Source: Cryptomeria japonica
Taxonomy: Eukaryota; Streptophyta; Pinopsida; Cupressales; Cupressaceae
Direction of reading: 5' to 3'
DNA length: 64,000 bases
Assembly (NCBI RefSeq): GCF_030272615.1
Contig: NC_081405.1
Location: 605,226,177 to 605,290,176, forward strand
The notes under the pieces were generated by a model that was not told the origin of the DNA, did not search any database, and worked only from the letters and a program-made list of their open reading frames with translations. Positions within the stretch are counted from its first letter, which is position 1; every line of letters starts with the position of its first letter. This document shows positions 33,309-45,480 of this stretch, in pieces. The position numbers were made by a program, and so were the translations under genes.

Positions 33309-35806
33309 CCCACACACAAACTAGACCTAGGTTGACACCTATACATCCAAGGGAACACAAAACATAGACAAGATGGAACAAACCAAAAGACTAAAACAAC
33401 ACAAGACATAGGCTCAACATAAGACACACACTCACTAGATGATTCCATGCAAAACAAAGACTAAGGTCCTAGCACACATATAGGGAAGAGTTTCATCACA
33501 TGCCATCAACAAGGGTTTCCTTGGTAGTCTCTCACTTGACCTCGATGCCCAAGTGGCACCCATGCATTCATGAAGACAAGGAAGAACGATCATGCCAACA
33601 GGCCTTCCCAAACTCACCCTAAGCCTGAACTATCACTCCAGGCCATGAGAAGAGCATTATACTTATCTTGTTAATGTGAAAAATACCCAACCCCTATATT
33701 AATTTATTAAGATTATCACTTGATTATGGAAACTTCCACTGAGATTCCCTAGCACCCACTCCCCCTAATATGCTCCTAAAACCTAGGTTTTAAACATGAA
33801 TCAAAACATACTTGAATTCATGAAACACCATAAATTATTACAACATTGGTTCCATAACATAACCTAAACCATACTTTATTTCTGATCCACAAATCATAAC
33901 TTGTTGTTCATAAGACACCATCTTAAATGTAGAACCAGTAACCTACAATGAATGAATAAATGTAACCAAAAAGGAACACATAAAACCATCATAAAATATC
34001 ACATAGGATCTAGAAAATCATAGCAGAGAAATATAGACCCAAAAACCAAGCCTTTGGTATGATGTAGACTGACACAGACCCCAAAAACACATTCGGGAAG
34101 CAAAACTAGGGTTAGCGCTTTCGACCCATGAAGTGGTGTATATGTAAATTCTTTTAGTACTTTTGTTAATTCTATTAGAGCTTTTGTTAATTCTCTTAGA
34201 ACTTTTGTTAATGAATTTTAGTTCTTTTACTCACTCTTTTGGCACATTTACAATAGAGACAAGATTATGACTCTAGGTCAACTTTGAGACCACCAACTAA
34301 CTCCATTCAAAAATCAAAATTTGACTCATACCCATTTGAGATGGGGGATTTTACTACTCACAAACATAATCATATTAACTCTACCTGATGAAAACTCATT
34401 TTACAAGACACTAAATAGCAAAATCAACCCTTTGAAAGAGTGAAACAAGAGCACTAGACACAATCTTTTAACAAAACAACAATGAAAGAATCCAAAACTT
34501 TTCCAAACATTTAAAACACCAAAAAATCATAAAATAAATTGTTCCTTTCATTTTCTTGAAGAAAAAGTACATGGAATAAGAGAAAAACAAGAATTCCAAC
34601 CTAGAAAACAATGATCAAGACTATGAAACCGAAGACACACAACTCCCACATGAATAGCCAATCACACAAACCATAAAGCCTTCAAGATGGAAACAAAATG
34701 CAATTTTAATATTCAAAATCAAATCCATGTTTTCTTCCTTGAAACCTTCACCAAATCCCTTCACCAATTCACATCCAAATGCACTCCACACGTATGCGGG
34801 TCAAAAAACTCTTCTATCATTCCAATTTTCAAAAAACCAACAATCCAAAAAATAACACCATCATAATCATCCTCTAAAATCACTCTTCCCCAATTTTCAT
34901 TAATGAATTCAAAAACAAAAAAACAACCCTTTCCTCCAACACTCTCAACCAAAATAGCAACCCCAGGTTGGAACATAGGCTCACTCCACAACAATTGAAA
35001 AATGAAAAGGAAATTATGATCCATAACAAATAGAACTCCAAAAACAAATAAAATAATAAATCATCAATAATGAATCATTCCCACATGAAGAAAACACCAA
35101 TATAATTTGATTATCATAATATGAGACCCACAATTCAACCCACATAATTAATCACTCACACTTAGGATTATACCTTATAATTTATTATTCACCTCAACCA
35201 TACAACATCAAACCAACAATAAAATTAAATAAAATACATCATACCTAAAACCACATAAAACCTAACAAGATGATTCTATCCTAAACCACTGAAACTCACA
35301 TAGGACACTAAGTAGGGTTAGAATGTGGCAGGGCCTTAGTGTCACCTTTGATCAAGTATCATTGGGATTAAGGGACCACTCAGACCTATGAGACCATCAC
35401 AAGAAGGATATAACACCCTGCTCATAAATGAGTGATATGGCATCATCTCTTTCACATCCACACTAGTAAGACATCATAGCAAGGATATAACATCATAAAT
35501 GACATCAACATCTCTTTCGCATTCACAACTAATTTAATCATGAAATAAGGGTTAGCACATGAAAAATCATCATAGTTAATGAATGTAAACCACGTCTACT
35601 AGATAATGAATAAAAACAAGTAACCAAACATAAACCCTAACATCATAATAAGTCCTGAGTGTAACATCATCCAATAGAGCAACATAATGTACCAAATCTC
35701 ATCATAAAGTATCTCAAAATAAAGAGTCTAAAACAAGTCCATAAGTATCTATCATAAGTATCTATCCTAAGCATCATAAAATAGTGTGTCATGGAAGGGT
35801 ATTACA
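33309..35806 (-). repeat. Decayed 3' LTR region of element D
   Basis: On the minus strand it begins TGTAATACCC right after a polypurine tract (35819-35807), so it should be element D's 3' LTR. Its far end cannot be fixed because the boundary with element C is a truncation. No gene is convincing in it. The minus-strand open frame at 34761-35024 has no recognised domain. Confidence 0.5.
34150..34228 (+). repeat. Three-copy tandem repeat, about 26 bp
   Basis: Three copies of a unit containing CTTTTGTTAATTCT with TTAGA/TTAGT, near 34150, 34177 and 34204, within the putative element D LTR. Confidence 0.7.
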
Positions 35807-35819
35807 TCCTACCCCCCTA
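35807..35819 (-). other. Polypurine tract of element D
   Basis: On the minus strand AGGGGGGTAGGA directly precedes TGTAATACCC. Confidence 0.55.
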
Positions 35820-35972
35820 TAACTAATCTTACTCCTAGAAGCCTAAGAACAAATAAGGATAGATCTCTCTCATCCATGCTACATCCTCCCATGTCACCGA
35901 AGTCTCATCATTCGGGTCCCATTGGACCCTAACCTGTTCTATGTTGCAATCCTTGAGGGTTATCCCCCAATG

Positions 35973-37320
35973 CTAAAGTATATGCATGAGCTCCAAAGAA
36001 ATTTTCTTGTAATCTACCTGCAAGGCATTCCAATCCAACACATGGCTCGCATTAGAGAAATAAGGCCTCAAAACTGAAACATGGAACACATCATGGATGT
36101 GAGAGAATTTGGGAAACAAGGCAAGATAATAAGCCATAGGACTAGTCCTCTCCAAAATCTCAAATGGACCAACAAAGTGAGGCACCAACTTAGAGCCTTT
36201 TCCATAATGGATAGGATTCTTTTGTGGGAAAACTCTCAAAAACACCTTACCGCCTATAGAGAATTGTCGATCCACAGTGTGAGCATCCGCATATTTCTTC
36301 TGTCTATTCTGTGCCACCACAAAATTATCACAAATACTTGTCACCTGCAACTCCATCCCCTAAAGCATCTTTGGTCCCAAAAGAACTCAATTCTCTAATC
36401 AATCCCAACTCAGAGGAGTACAACAAGGCCAACTATACAAATCCTGAAAAGGGGACATACTAATATAATTATGATAACCATTATTGTAAGAAAAATCCAC
36501 CAAATACAATTAATCTTCCCATTGATATTGTTGGCCCATGACATACATCCAAATTATATCCTCAATAACCCGATTAACCCTCTTTGTCTACCCATCCATC
36601 TCAAGATGATATGTTGAGCTAAATTTTAGCTAAGCCCCCCAAGGAAAGCTGAAGAGAAGTGCATAAAGTTGAAGTGAATACACGATCTCGATATGATATA
36701 ATTCAGTGGGGAATCCAATGCAACCTCACAACATCCTCCATGAAAACTCAAGCCACTGTTCCTTTTTTATAGGAAGATTGAATTAGAGAATTGGGTACCT
36801 ACTTGGTCAATTTGTCTACGGTGACCATGATAGTGTCATGTCTATCAGAAGAGATCAGCAACCCGACTATAAAGTCCATTGAGATGATATCCCATTTCCA
36901 TTCCAGAACCATATTTGATTGCAATAACCCTATGGGATGCCGATTATCACCTTTCACTCTCTAGCACTCCAAACATCAAGACACAAAATTTGTTGCATCA
37001 TGTGTCATACTAAACCAATGGTACAACTATGAAATTTCTGCATGCATCTTCTTGACACATGGATGTGCCAAGTAAAGTGTACGATGTGCCTCTACCAAGA
37101 TCAAGGTACGTAGTCCCTCTGATTGTAGAACATAGATATGACCTAAATGGCAAAGAAGACCATTTGACTCTAAAGAATGCTTGACACATTTCCCCTCTAG
37201 AACTCTACTAGCATCAATATCAACTTTCACATTTTGATACCAAGCATTCGAAGAAAGTGCTCTGAGAATCCAACTCCTCAAATCCACACTAAGAGTCATT
37301 GGTAACAACTCATGTTTTTT
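35973..37320 (-). pseudogene. Element D integrase remnant
   Basis: The zinc-binding domain lies in 37308-37027 (GHIYVLQS..., HRTLYLAHPCVKK). The catalytic core is at about 36950-36500, with MDFIVGL preserved and many stops. The C-terminal domain is at 36356-35973 (KYADAHTVDRQFSIGGKVFL, a HFVGPFEILERT module of the GPY/F type, and HDVFHVSVLRPY). The segments are in different frames. Confidence 0.78.
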
Positions 37321-38197
37321 GCAACATCACATCTGCCACAACATTTTCCTTCCCTTAAATGTACTTAAATTCAAATTTATACTCGCAGAGGAACTCCATC
37401 CATGGCCATTGTCTGTCATTTAGCTTTGACTATGTGAAGATGTACTGCAAACTCCAAGGATCACTTTGAAACTCAAACTAGTTCCCAAGAAGAAAATTTA
37501 TCCACTTAACTAAAGCATGAACTACTACCACTAACTCCAAGTCATGAGTAATATAATTCAGCTCATGATCTTTGAGTTTGTGAGACACATAGGCAATCGT
37601 GTCCCTGTCCTACTTGAGCATTACTCCCAAGATCTTCAAAGAAGCATCAATACACACAACAAAATCTCCTAATAGATCTAGCACTACTAGAATATGTACA
37701 CTAGTTAGATTCTCCTTAAGGGTTTGAAAAGTTGCCTCACATTTCTCTATCCATAAAAAATTCCTTTCCTTTGAAAAGAAGTAATGGGATGACCTATCCT
37801 CAAAAATCCCTAGATAAACTGACAGTAATATCTTGCAAGGCCCATGAAACTACAAACCTCGACCACATTGGTGACTGTTGGCCAATCTACGATCACTTGA
37901 ATCTTAGAGGGATCCATAGAAATGTCCTCTCCAAAAATTACATGACCCAAATACTTCACCTCAAATTGAAATAACTCACAGTTAGCCATATAAGAAAATA
38001 GTTGATTATCTCGGAGAAATTGCAACACCTATCTAAAATGCCACTGATGCTCCTCCATGGTCCTTGAATAAATCGATATGTCATCTAGGAAAACAAATAT
38101 AAATCTGTCAAGGTAGGCCCTAAACACCCCATTCATCAAAACATAAATATTGAGGGTACATTGGCAAGCCCAATTAGAACCAGTGTAAACTCGTAGT
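37321..38197 (-). pseudogene. Element D RT C-terminal half and RNase H
   Basis: On the minus strand from the insertion point: HYEFT, a decayed middle part, [11 protein letters not shown] (the catalytic F-L-D-D, near 38080), then NQLFSYMANCELFQFEVKYLGHVI (37990-37925) and the thumb (VCSFMGLARYYCQFI). RNase H follows with CIDASLKILGVML (37660-37620) and DRQWPW near 37420. It is interrupted by stops. Confidence 0.75.
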
Positions 38198-38202
38198 GCC
38201 CA
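38198..38202. repeat. Target site duplication of element E, left copy (GCCCA)
   Basis: GCCCA directly before TGGTGCAGG at 38203, repeated at 53459-53463 directly after CCCTATCA. Confidence 0.85.
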
Positions 38203-38560
38203 TGGTGCAGGAGCACCTAGTGAAGCTAATGGAGCACTTCATCAAATTTTGGTTTGAAATAGCCTATGTTGGTCACAATTGAATAATGGACTTGTTGTAT
38301 GTCCAAATGGTATTTTTAGTGTGTTTAAGTGTCCTTTTTGTCTTAGTTGTGTTGTTTGTTGAGTTTTTGGTCTATTTTTTACCTTTTATGCTTTGTAAGC
38401 CTAGAATGGGCAAAATGTGGAAATATGGTCAAAACTCCTTAAAGCCTTATTAGGAATTGAAATATTTTTGTGTGGTTATAGGAAACCATTTCACATGGTG
38501 GAGTTAAGTCTATTTGGCTCACATGTCAAAAATGCTCATTGTACCAAAAAGTGTCAATGT
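38203..38560 (+). repeat. 5' LTR of element E, first part
   Basis: Matches 51638-51997. It stops at GTGTCAATGT, where the LINE begins. Confidence 0.92.
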
Positions 38561-38767
38561 TTTTTATTACGGTAAAAGCAGGTTTTGAAGGGGCCCCGAA
38601 ACCCTTTACAAAAGATCCTTAAGAAAATAGAGCATTAAGAAACAAAAAGGAACAAACAGCTAAAAAACTAGCATAGATACTAGCTAAATCCAGGAAAAAA
38701 ACCCCACATAACTAGCAACGACCAGCCAAAACAGACAAAAAACAGAAAAGGAACTACTTAATGTTTT

Positions 38768-40531
38768 TTAGGGCATTAGCCAGATTCCGCTAATCCCATC
38801 CAATTCTTTAATATTATCCCTAAGTTTAGGTACTTCCTTAGAAGAGGCCACAACATCTTCCTTCATTCTCGCCCTTGTTCTCTTTGCCGCTCCACCAGGA
38901 GCCCTTTCCACAATCCCAGTCTCAATGGCATCTTCATCAATATCAAGGTCCACGACGGGTTTGGGAGTGCTGGAGCTTTCAAGGACCTTAGAGATTTCCT
39001 CTAGATTCTTAGTAACAACTATCAAGATATCTGGAATCATAACCAACAGGTTTTTCATAGCAATTTTTCCTTCTTCCAGATTATCAATCCGAGCTTCCAT
39101 CTTCTTAGCTTTTTCCTCCATATCTTGCTTCCATTGCTTCTGGTCCCTTTTATCTTTCTTCCTTTTCTCTTCCCACTGCTTCCCATTTTTTTCCATATTC
39201 TTAATTACTTCATAAGTCCACCTGTCAAAACCCATTATAGCCTCAGATAGGTTTTTGAGATTATCCAGAAATAACCCTTCTCTAGCATACTCCTTATCCT
39301 TGCTCAGATTCTCCTTATCCATTTCCTGCTCAAATTCCTTATTCTTCTCTTGCTCAATATCCATTTCTTTTTCCTCATTAATCTTATCATCCTTCTCCTC
39401 CATTGGCTAGCTATTTTCATTGCCTAAACTAACACTGTGGGTAGGACTATCTTGGTCATACACATCCTCAGCTTCTCCTTCCTCTTCCCCCACATCTTCT
39501 TCTTTCTAGCTTTCCTCCCCTCCACACTCATCTGTTTCCATCTCACTACCATCTTTTCTAGTATCCTCTCAATCATTCTTGTCCTCTTTAATTTTCATCC
39601 CAGTAGCACTTTTTCTCTTTTTGCTCTGAGTCAACTCTTCCTTGTTGGGCCTGCCTTCCTCCACCTTTCTCTTACCTTTCCTTAGAGATGCAGAGAATCT
39701 CTTATTTTCCTGAATAGAAAGGATTTTGCAGTGCTCATAGATGAGAAAAATGAGGCCAAAATGAAGCACTAGAGTCAAAGGATTCTTGTTGTGCTTATTA
39801 AGAGACCTCGATAGAGACTTGAAGAGGTAGTAGGGTAGGGAAATCCTTTTCTCATGCCTGGAATGATTTAACAACACAAAATGGTATATGTGGACCCTAG
39901 TAAAATGACCCTCCATTGTAATGTATTCCATGATAGCATTCAACACATAGCCCCAGATTTTCTTAATGTTGGAAGCATCATAATATCCCCCCATAGCTTT
40001 ACCAATTTTTGCCCTCTCCTTCTCTTTATGTGGAAAAAACTTAACCGCATTATTAGAAACTTTCAAATCTCTAAAAAAATTAAGACCTAAGTGGGGCATA
40101 CCTATTACAGTCACTATGAGGTCCGCATCCAACTTAAACCTCACACCATGAATTTTGAATGACCCATTAATCTAGTTTTCAGTGATTTTGGTGACTGCAA
40201 GATTAACCCTACCTTTATCATAATCAACCTGCTTCTCCATGAAATTCATCATGAACCCTTTTTCCAGCTTAGTCCATACCTTTGGCATTTCCTTCCATCT
40301 AGAGATGTTATTTGGTTCCTCTCTCCTTAGATCCCCTCACATTTTCAAGTTCAAAATATCACCTCTATTCTTCTGCAATTTCGAAGCTTCCTTCCAGTCG
40401 CCTCTTGAAATTTTGAAAATGTTAACCCACAAAGTGTGTGGAAGATTAATATCATTGATTAGGATTCGGCCACTTTTCCAAGTAATCATAACCTTTCTAT
40501 AACTATGTAGATTACTCATTACAACTTTCAT
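38768..40531 (-). pseudogene. ORF3 of LINE F (587 codons)
   Basis: One frame from ATG 40531 to the stop at 38768-38770, no frameshift. Premature stops are at 40334, about 40175, 39569, about 39508 and 39404. The ATG overlaps the ORF2 stop (ATGA, 40528-40531). Residues about 1-330 form a globular-looking part with GMPHLGLNFFRDLKV, WGYVLNAIMEYI and RISLPYYLFKSLSRSLNKH, loosely like the plant TE-associated proteins related to ATHILA ORF1 (recalled likeness, not tested). A basic patch (KGKRKVEEGRP, SKKRKSATG) follows, then an acidic stretch and a long Lys/Glu coiled coil (about 39403-39050). A third ORF after RNase H is not part of the usual plant L1 layout. Function unknown. Confidence 0.7.
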
Positions 40532-43500
40532 AATTGATTGTGCACTCCATCTTTCCCCATGAATCTATCCTTTCTTAGAAGATCTTTAATATTAAAATTA
40601 ATATTACCTTCCCCATACCAAATACTTTGAGCTTCGGAATTAATGCCTAGGTTTTCCAAGCCATCTGCAACCAAATTTTTTTCTCTAAAGGCATGTTCAA
40701 TTATAATAACTTTAAATCTAGCAATAATTTCTCTAGCTTTAATAATTATATTTTCTATCGACCACGATGGCTCAGCTTCACCCTTCAGGCACTTGATAAT
40801 GTTTAGAGAGTCTCCCTCTAGCCATAAGTTATCATGATTTAGATTTTTTGCAATAATCAAAGTATTCAAAGCTGCAGAGGCTTCTGCATAAAGACTAGTT
40901 TGATTACCCAGAGGGCTAGCAACTTCCAGGAAAATTCCTGACAATGTTCCCATAACCAGCTTTACTCGAATTCCCCTTAGATGCCCCATCAAAGTTGGCC
41001 TTAATCCATCCCTGAGATAGAAAGCACCACACAAGACCTTCCCTACCCTTATCCTTACTTGATTTGATGTTAGAAAGGTTCCATCTATTAATAAAGTCTT
41101 CTTTAGCAGCTAAACCATGATCAGTTCCATTTAAACATTCAAATATTCCTCTATAGATTTTATCCACCACAACTTCGAGGTTAGCACTTTTATCCCTAAA
41201 AATCCTATTGTTACGCTCCTTCCAAATATTCCAACTAAAATTAGGGAGAGTAAGTTTCTATAGCTCAACATTCTTAGAGTTGGAATTAGGACAGTACCAT
41301 TGCTGTCAGAACTCCCCCAGTGAGTTCAGGAAAACCTAGCTCAGCTTCCACCTACTAAAAATAATTTTCCAAATTTCCTGGCTGGAAGTGCACTGGTAGA
41401 GGATGTGACAAGAAGACTCCTCTTCCCTGCAACAAAGAGAACACCTATCAGGAAATACAAATCCATGCTTTTGGAGGTTATCAAGAGTTAGCACCTTATT
41501 TTGGATAAAAATCCAAAAGAAGATATTAACTTTGGGTATTAACTTCTTTATCCACACTTTAGCCCAAATAGGAATCTCTTCCAGAACTTTGTTGTGGATA
41601 GCCACTACCAAAGACACAGAGTAATTCCTATACAAAGTCTCCCTCCAAATCAAACTATCCACCTTATTGTCCCTCAAAATTTTAGAAGAGAGTAGAATCT
41701 CAAGAAACTTTAATCCCGGACATTTCTAGTTGAACTCGGTCCACTTCCCATTTCTCCAATAGTCTCTAATAGAACCACCATACCTATTTTTGAACCAATC
41801 TTTCCATTCCTTAAGGATAGGAATATCCTCCAAAGGTTTATCCAATAGCCATCTGTCTTCCCAAAATCTGATAATTCTTCCATTCCCTAATTTCCACATT
41901 CTTCCAGCAGCTGCCCAACTTTTAGTCGTTTGAACTGCATTCCAAATTGCAGAGCCTTCAACAGGAAAAAGAGTTATCTAGAAATTTTTCCTTAGAAGGT
42001 TGCATATAAAGATATTTCCTTTTCCAGATTAAATTCCATTCTCTTTCCTCCCCTTTCATTCTCCAAATTTGTTTAGCTAACAAGGCATTACTCATAGAAA
42101 TAATATTTCTTAAACCTAGCCCCCCAGAAGCCTTAGGAGAACAAATTTTGTTCCAAGCAATAAGGGGAATTCTATTCTTGTCTTCCACTCCCGACCACAT
42201 AATTTTTTTTTGGATTCTTCCTATTGCCTCCACAAACTTTCTATGGATTTTAAATAGACTAAGGGCATAAATAAGCAAATTTTGAAGAGTAGATTTAAGC
42301 AGCATTACCTTGCCTACTTTACTAAGGATACCTCCTTTCCAACCACGTAATTTAGAGTTGAATCTATCAACCAGCTTCATCCTAAAATTCTCTGAAGGCT
42401 TAATACAAGGAGGGAGCCCCAAATAAGTAGAGGGAAACTCATAAATTTTACATCCAAGGATTCTTTCAATCCTTATTTGTCTTTCAACAGGGGTATTGAT
42501 GAAGAACAAAGCTCGCTCTTATCCCAATTAATTTTTTGGCCAGAAGCAGTTTCATAAGTGTCCATAACATTCTTCATATTTTTTGCTTCCCCAATAGTAG
42601 CTTCCCCCATAGTAATTGAATCATCAACAAACTGTTCATGAGTACAAGTTAAGTTGGAAGATGAAAGTTTCAGGCCTTTAAGTTTACCTTCTTCCACATT
42701 TTCTATAATAAATCTACCCAAATTTTCAGCTAAAATAGTAAACAAGATAGGGGAGATGGGATCCCCCTGTCTTAAACCTGTAGAGCTTTTGAAGAAACTA
42801 GAAGGGGATCCATTAACAATAACAACAGAGGAAGAAGTTTCCATCAACTGGGACCGGAGCTGAATCACCTTTTCCCCAAACCCAAAAGCTTTCATAATTC
42901 TGAAGAGGAATTGCCAATTCACTCTATCATAGGCTTTAGACATATCCAACTTAAGAAAAAAGCCCTGATTTTTAGCAGCCATTAGAGAGTGAATATTTTC
43001 ATGAACTGAAATAATGGAATCCTGAATTTGTCTACTAGGGACGAAACCATTTTGTTGAGCTGAAATAATTCTGGGAAGAATATCCAACATTCTAGAAGTA
43101 AGAACCTTAGACATAATCTTTCAAATAGAATTACAAAGACTAATAGGTCTGAACTTATTAAGAGAGTCAGCACCTAAAATCTTCGGAATAAGAACAATGA
43201 AGGTCACATTCAATTATTTCAAAAGTCTCCTTGAACCAAAGAATTCTTTAACTCCATTATAGATATCAGTCTCCACAATATGCCAGAAGGATTGGAAGAA
43301 GAACATTGGAAATCCATCCGGACCAGGAGACTTATCTCCCTGAAAAGAAAACACCACCTTATTTATTTCATGAATAGAAGTATCCGAGAGATATTTTTGT
43401 TGTCATCCTCATTCAAAATGGGAGGGATAGCCTACATAAGAAGGTCTTGATTTCTAAAATCCAGATCGTCCATCTCTCCCAAGAGATTGCTGAAAAAATC

Positions 43501-44697
43501 CAAAGCTTCCTTTCTTATGTCATTTTCATCTGATAAAATCCCCCTATTACAAGATAACCTAGAAATCCTAGTAACCACCCTATGCTTTAGAGTTGTCAAG
43601 TGGAAAAATTGGGTGTTTTTATCACCTTCCTTCAAATACAAGGCTCTTGATCTTTGTCTCCAAAAAGTCTCTTCATTAGAGATAATTGTGTGGTATTTAG
43701 ACAACAACCCATTTTCAACAGATCTCAAGTCCGCTGAAAGCCCTTCTTCTTGGATTTTATCTTGGACTTCCTTAATTTCAGTCTTAATTTGGGCTTTGCT
43801 TTTGAAGATATCACCAAATATCTCTTTGTTCCATATTTTGATTTTGGCCTTTATTATGTTGAGTTTTTTGGCTATTCTGAATAAAGTCATTCCCTCAACC
43901 TCAGAACTCCACCAATCAGCAACACAAACTTCCAGAGATGGGTGGGATAACCACAGTTTTTCAAATCTAAAGGGGAAATTTCTCATAGCAGAAAAAGAAT
44001 TAGCCATAACAGAAATAGGGTAATGATCAGATCCAATCTTAATAATTGACGCCAAAGAGAAACTATACTTAGACAACCACTCAAGAGAAATCAGGGATCT
44101 ATCCAACCTTACTTGAATAAGATCAAATCCAGTTCTACGATTGGACTAGGTATAATTAATCCCTTGGAGATCCACATCCATAAGAGTTTGGTCGTTAATA
44201 AAATCCATGAGATCTTGTCTTCCCTCTAGCTGCAAAGGAAGGCCTCCCATCTTCTCATCCTCTTTAAGAGGTGTATTGAAATCTCCCATTATTATCCAGC
44301 TTTTATCAGCAAAGTTTAGTCTGTCTTCAACAAGGCTTCTCCAATATTTAGATCTCCCAGCTTTAGAGTTAGGCACATAGACATTAGTGATAACCCCAAA
44401 AAAATTATCCTTAATATGCTCGAGCAGAACTGAGGTCCTATTAACTTCTGAAGTGATTTCCTTCCCTATAATAGTATTTTGGTTCCAAAAAATCATTGTT
44501 CCTCTAGAGGCACCCTCCGAACTGGTTCCAATAACTCCATTATTTTTTAATATTCTAATCCTTTCCACTTTATCCTTACACATCTTAGTTTCCTGAACAA
44601 GGACAACATCCGGTTTATGATCTCTTATAATATTACGTAACACATCCTGCTTATGGGAGGCATTCAACCCTCTTATATTCCATGAAATTAACTTCAT
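40528..44697 (-). pseudogene. ORF2 of LINE F: endonuclease, reverse transcriptase, RNase H
   Basis: 4170 nt from ATG 44697 to TGA 40528-40530, exactly 1390 triplets, with compensating frameshifts inside. The AP-type endonuclease starts MKLISWNIRGLN, has VQETK and MGDFN (44290-44270), and ends with GSDHYPI near 44030. RT is at 43114-42473 with GFFLKLDMSKAYDRVNW, GLRQGDPISP and FVDD in place of FADD. A zinc finger CSLCCREEESSCH is near 41440. RNase H lies at 41034-40528 (YAEASAALNTLIIA, EGDSLNIIKCL). It would nick DNA and prime cDNA on target. Stops and shifts, for example near 43400, 42490, 41700 and 41100, make it inactive. Confidence 0.88.
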
Positions 44698-45480
44698 ACT
44701 TTAACCGGGGATAAGGCTGACTCGATGGAGCTCTGTGTTCCATCAACACGGTTCTTCCAACTTTCCTGTTCCCTTTGATTTTTTAGAGGTCTCCCCTGCT
44801 TTTTGCTGTGGCTTCCAACATCTTCCATTTTCTTATTCTTGCTTCTAGTTGAGATACCTCCATTGGGTCCTCCATTATTCGATTTGCCTTCTTTAGTACT
44901 GAGAATCCTAAGATTTCCCTCCAGAGCCACCGTTTCCAAACTATTAGATGGGGTTTTGCATTGAGACAGCTTAGGGATTCCATTGGTTAATTAAAAAAAA
45001 GGCTCAAAATCTAAAATGTTATAGTCATGTGCCTCATTAAAGTCTCCCCCATTTTCTTTTGAATTAGATGAGGCAAAAGCATCATCATTGGAACTTTCAT
45101 CAACTTTATCCTGAATGATAGGCCTTCCCTTCTCTTCCTATGAATCATATTTTTGAGCATTTACATCTATCCTTTGCTCTTCCTCTTTGATACTTTCTAT
45201 TTGATTTTTAGAGAAGGCACAAACAAATTTTTCATTATTACTATTCATATCCTTCTTTTCCTCATTTTCCAACTCAATAACTTCCTTATTAGGCACACAC
45301 TCTGCTGATGGGTCTTCTCTCTTACCTTTCGTTTGCCATTTCTGCTTCGAACTACTATCACTCTTAACACTCTTACTCTTCTTGAGCGGGCAAGATTTCT
45401 CCCAATGGCCTGACTTTTTACAATTAAAACAAACAAACGGGAGAGATTCATATTCAATCACTTGGGTCCATTTCCCCAAT
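44694..45480 (-). pseudogene. ORF1 of LINE F, 5'-truncated
   Basis: Only the C-terminal part remains, beginning at the truncation point: CFNCKKSGHWEKSC (CCHC knuckle, near 45435-45395), a basic Lys/Ser region and an acidic tail. Stops at 45138 and near 44995. The frame resumes and ends at TGA 44694-44696, overlapping the ORF2 ATG (ATGA). The product would bind LINE RNA. The usual N-terminal domain has been lost. Confidence 0.8.

Larger units (their letters stand above)
38561..45480 (-). mobile_element. Element F: L1-type plant LINE with three ORFs, nested in element E's LTR
   Basis: A minus-strand insertion in the 5' LTR of E. Its 3' end has a short A tail (seen as TTTTTTATTACGG at 38561). 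The 5' end is truncated inside ORF1 at 45480. In order: ORF1 with a CCHC zinc knuckle; ORF2 with endonuclease, RT, zinc finger and RNase H; ORF3. Removing it restores the LTR exactly (compare 51988-52010). No target duplication beyond one or two bases can be seen. Both ORF junctions are ATGA overlaps. Confidence 0.9.

Noticed and set aside
34761-35024. Minus-strand frame of 87 codons in the putative element D LTR
   Set aside because: No recognised domain, position inside LTR-like sequence, no support.
38925-39215. Plus-strand frame of 96 codons, hydrophobic/Ser-rich
   Set aside because: Mirror of the Lys/Glu coiled coil of LINE ORF3 on the other strand.
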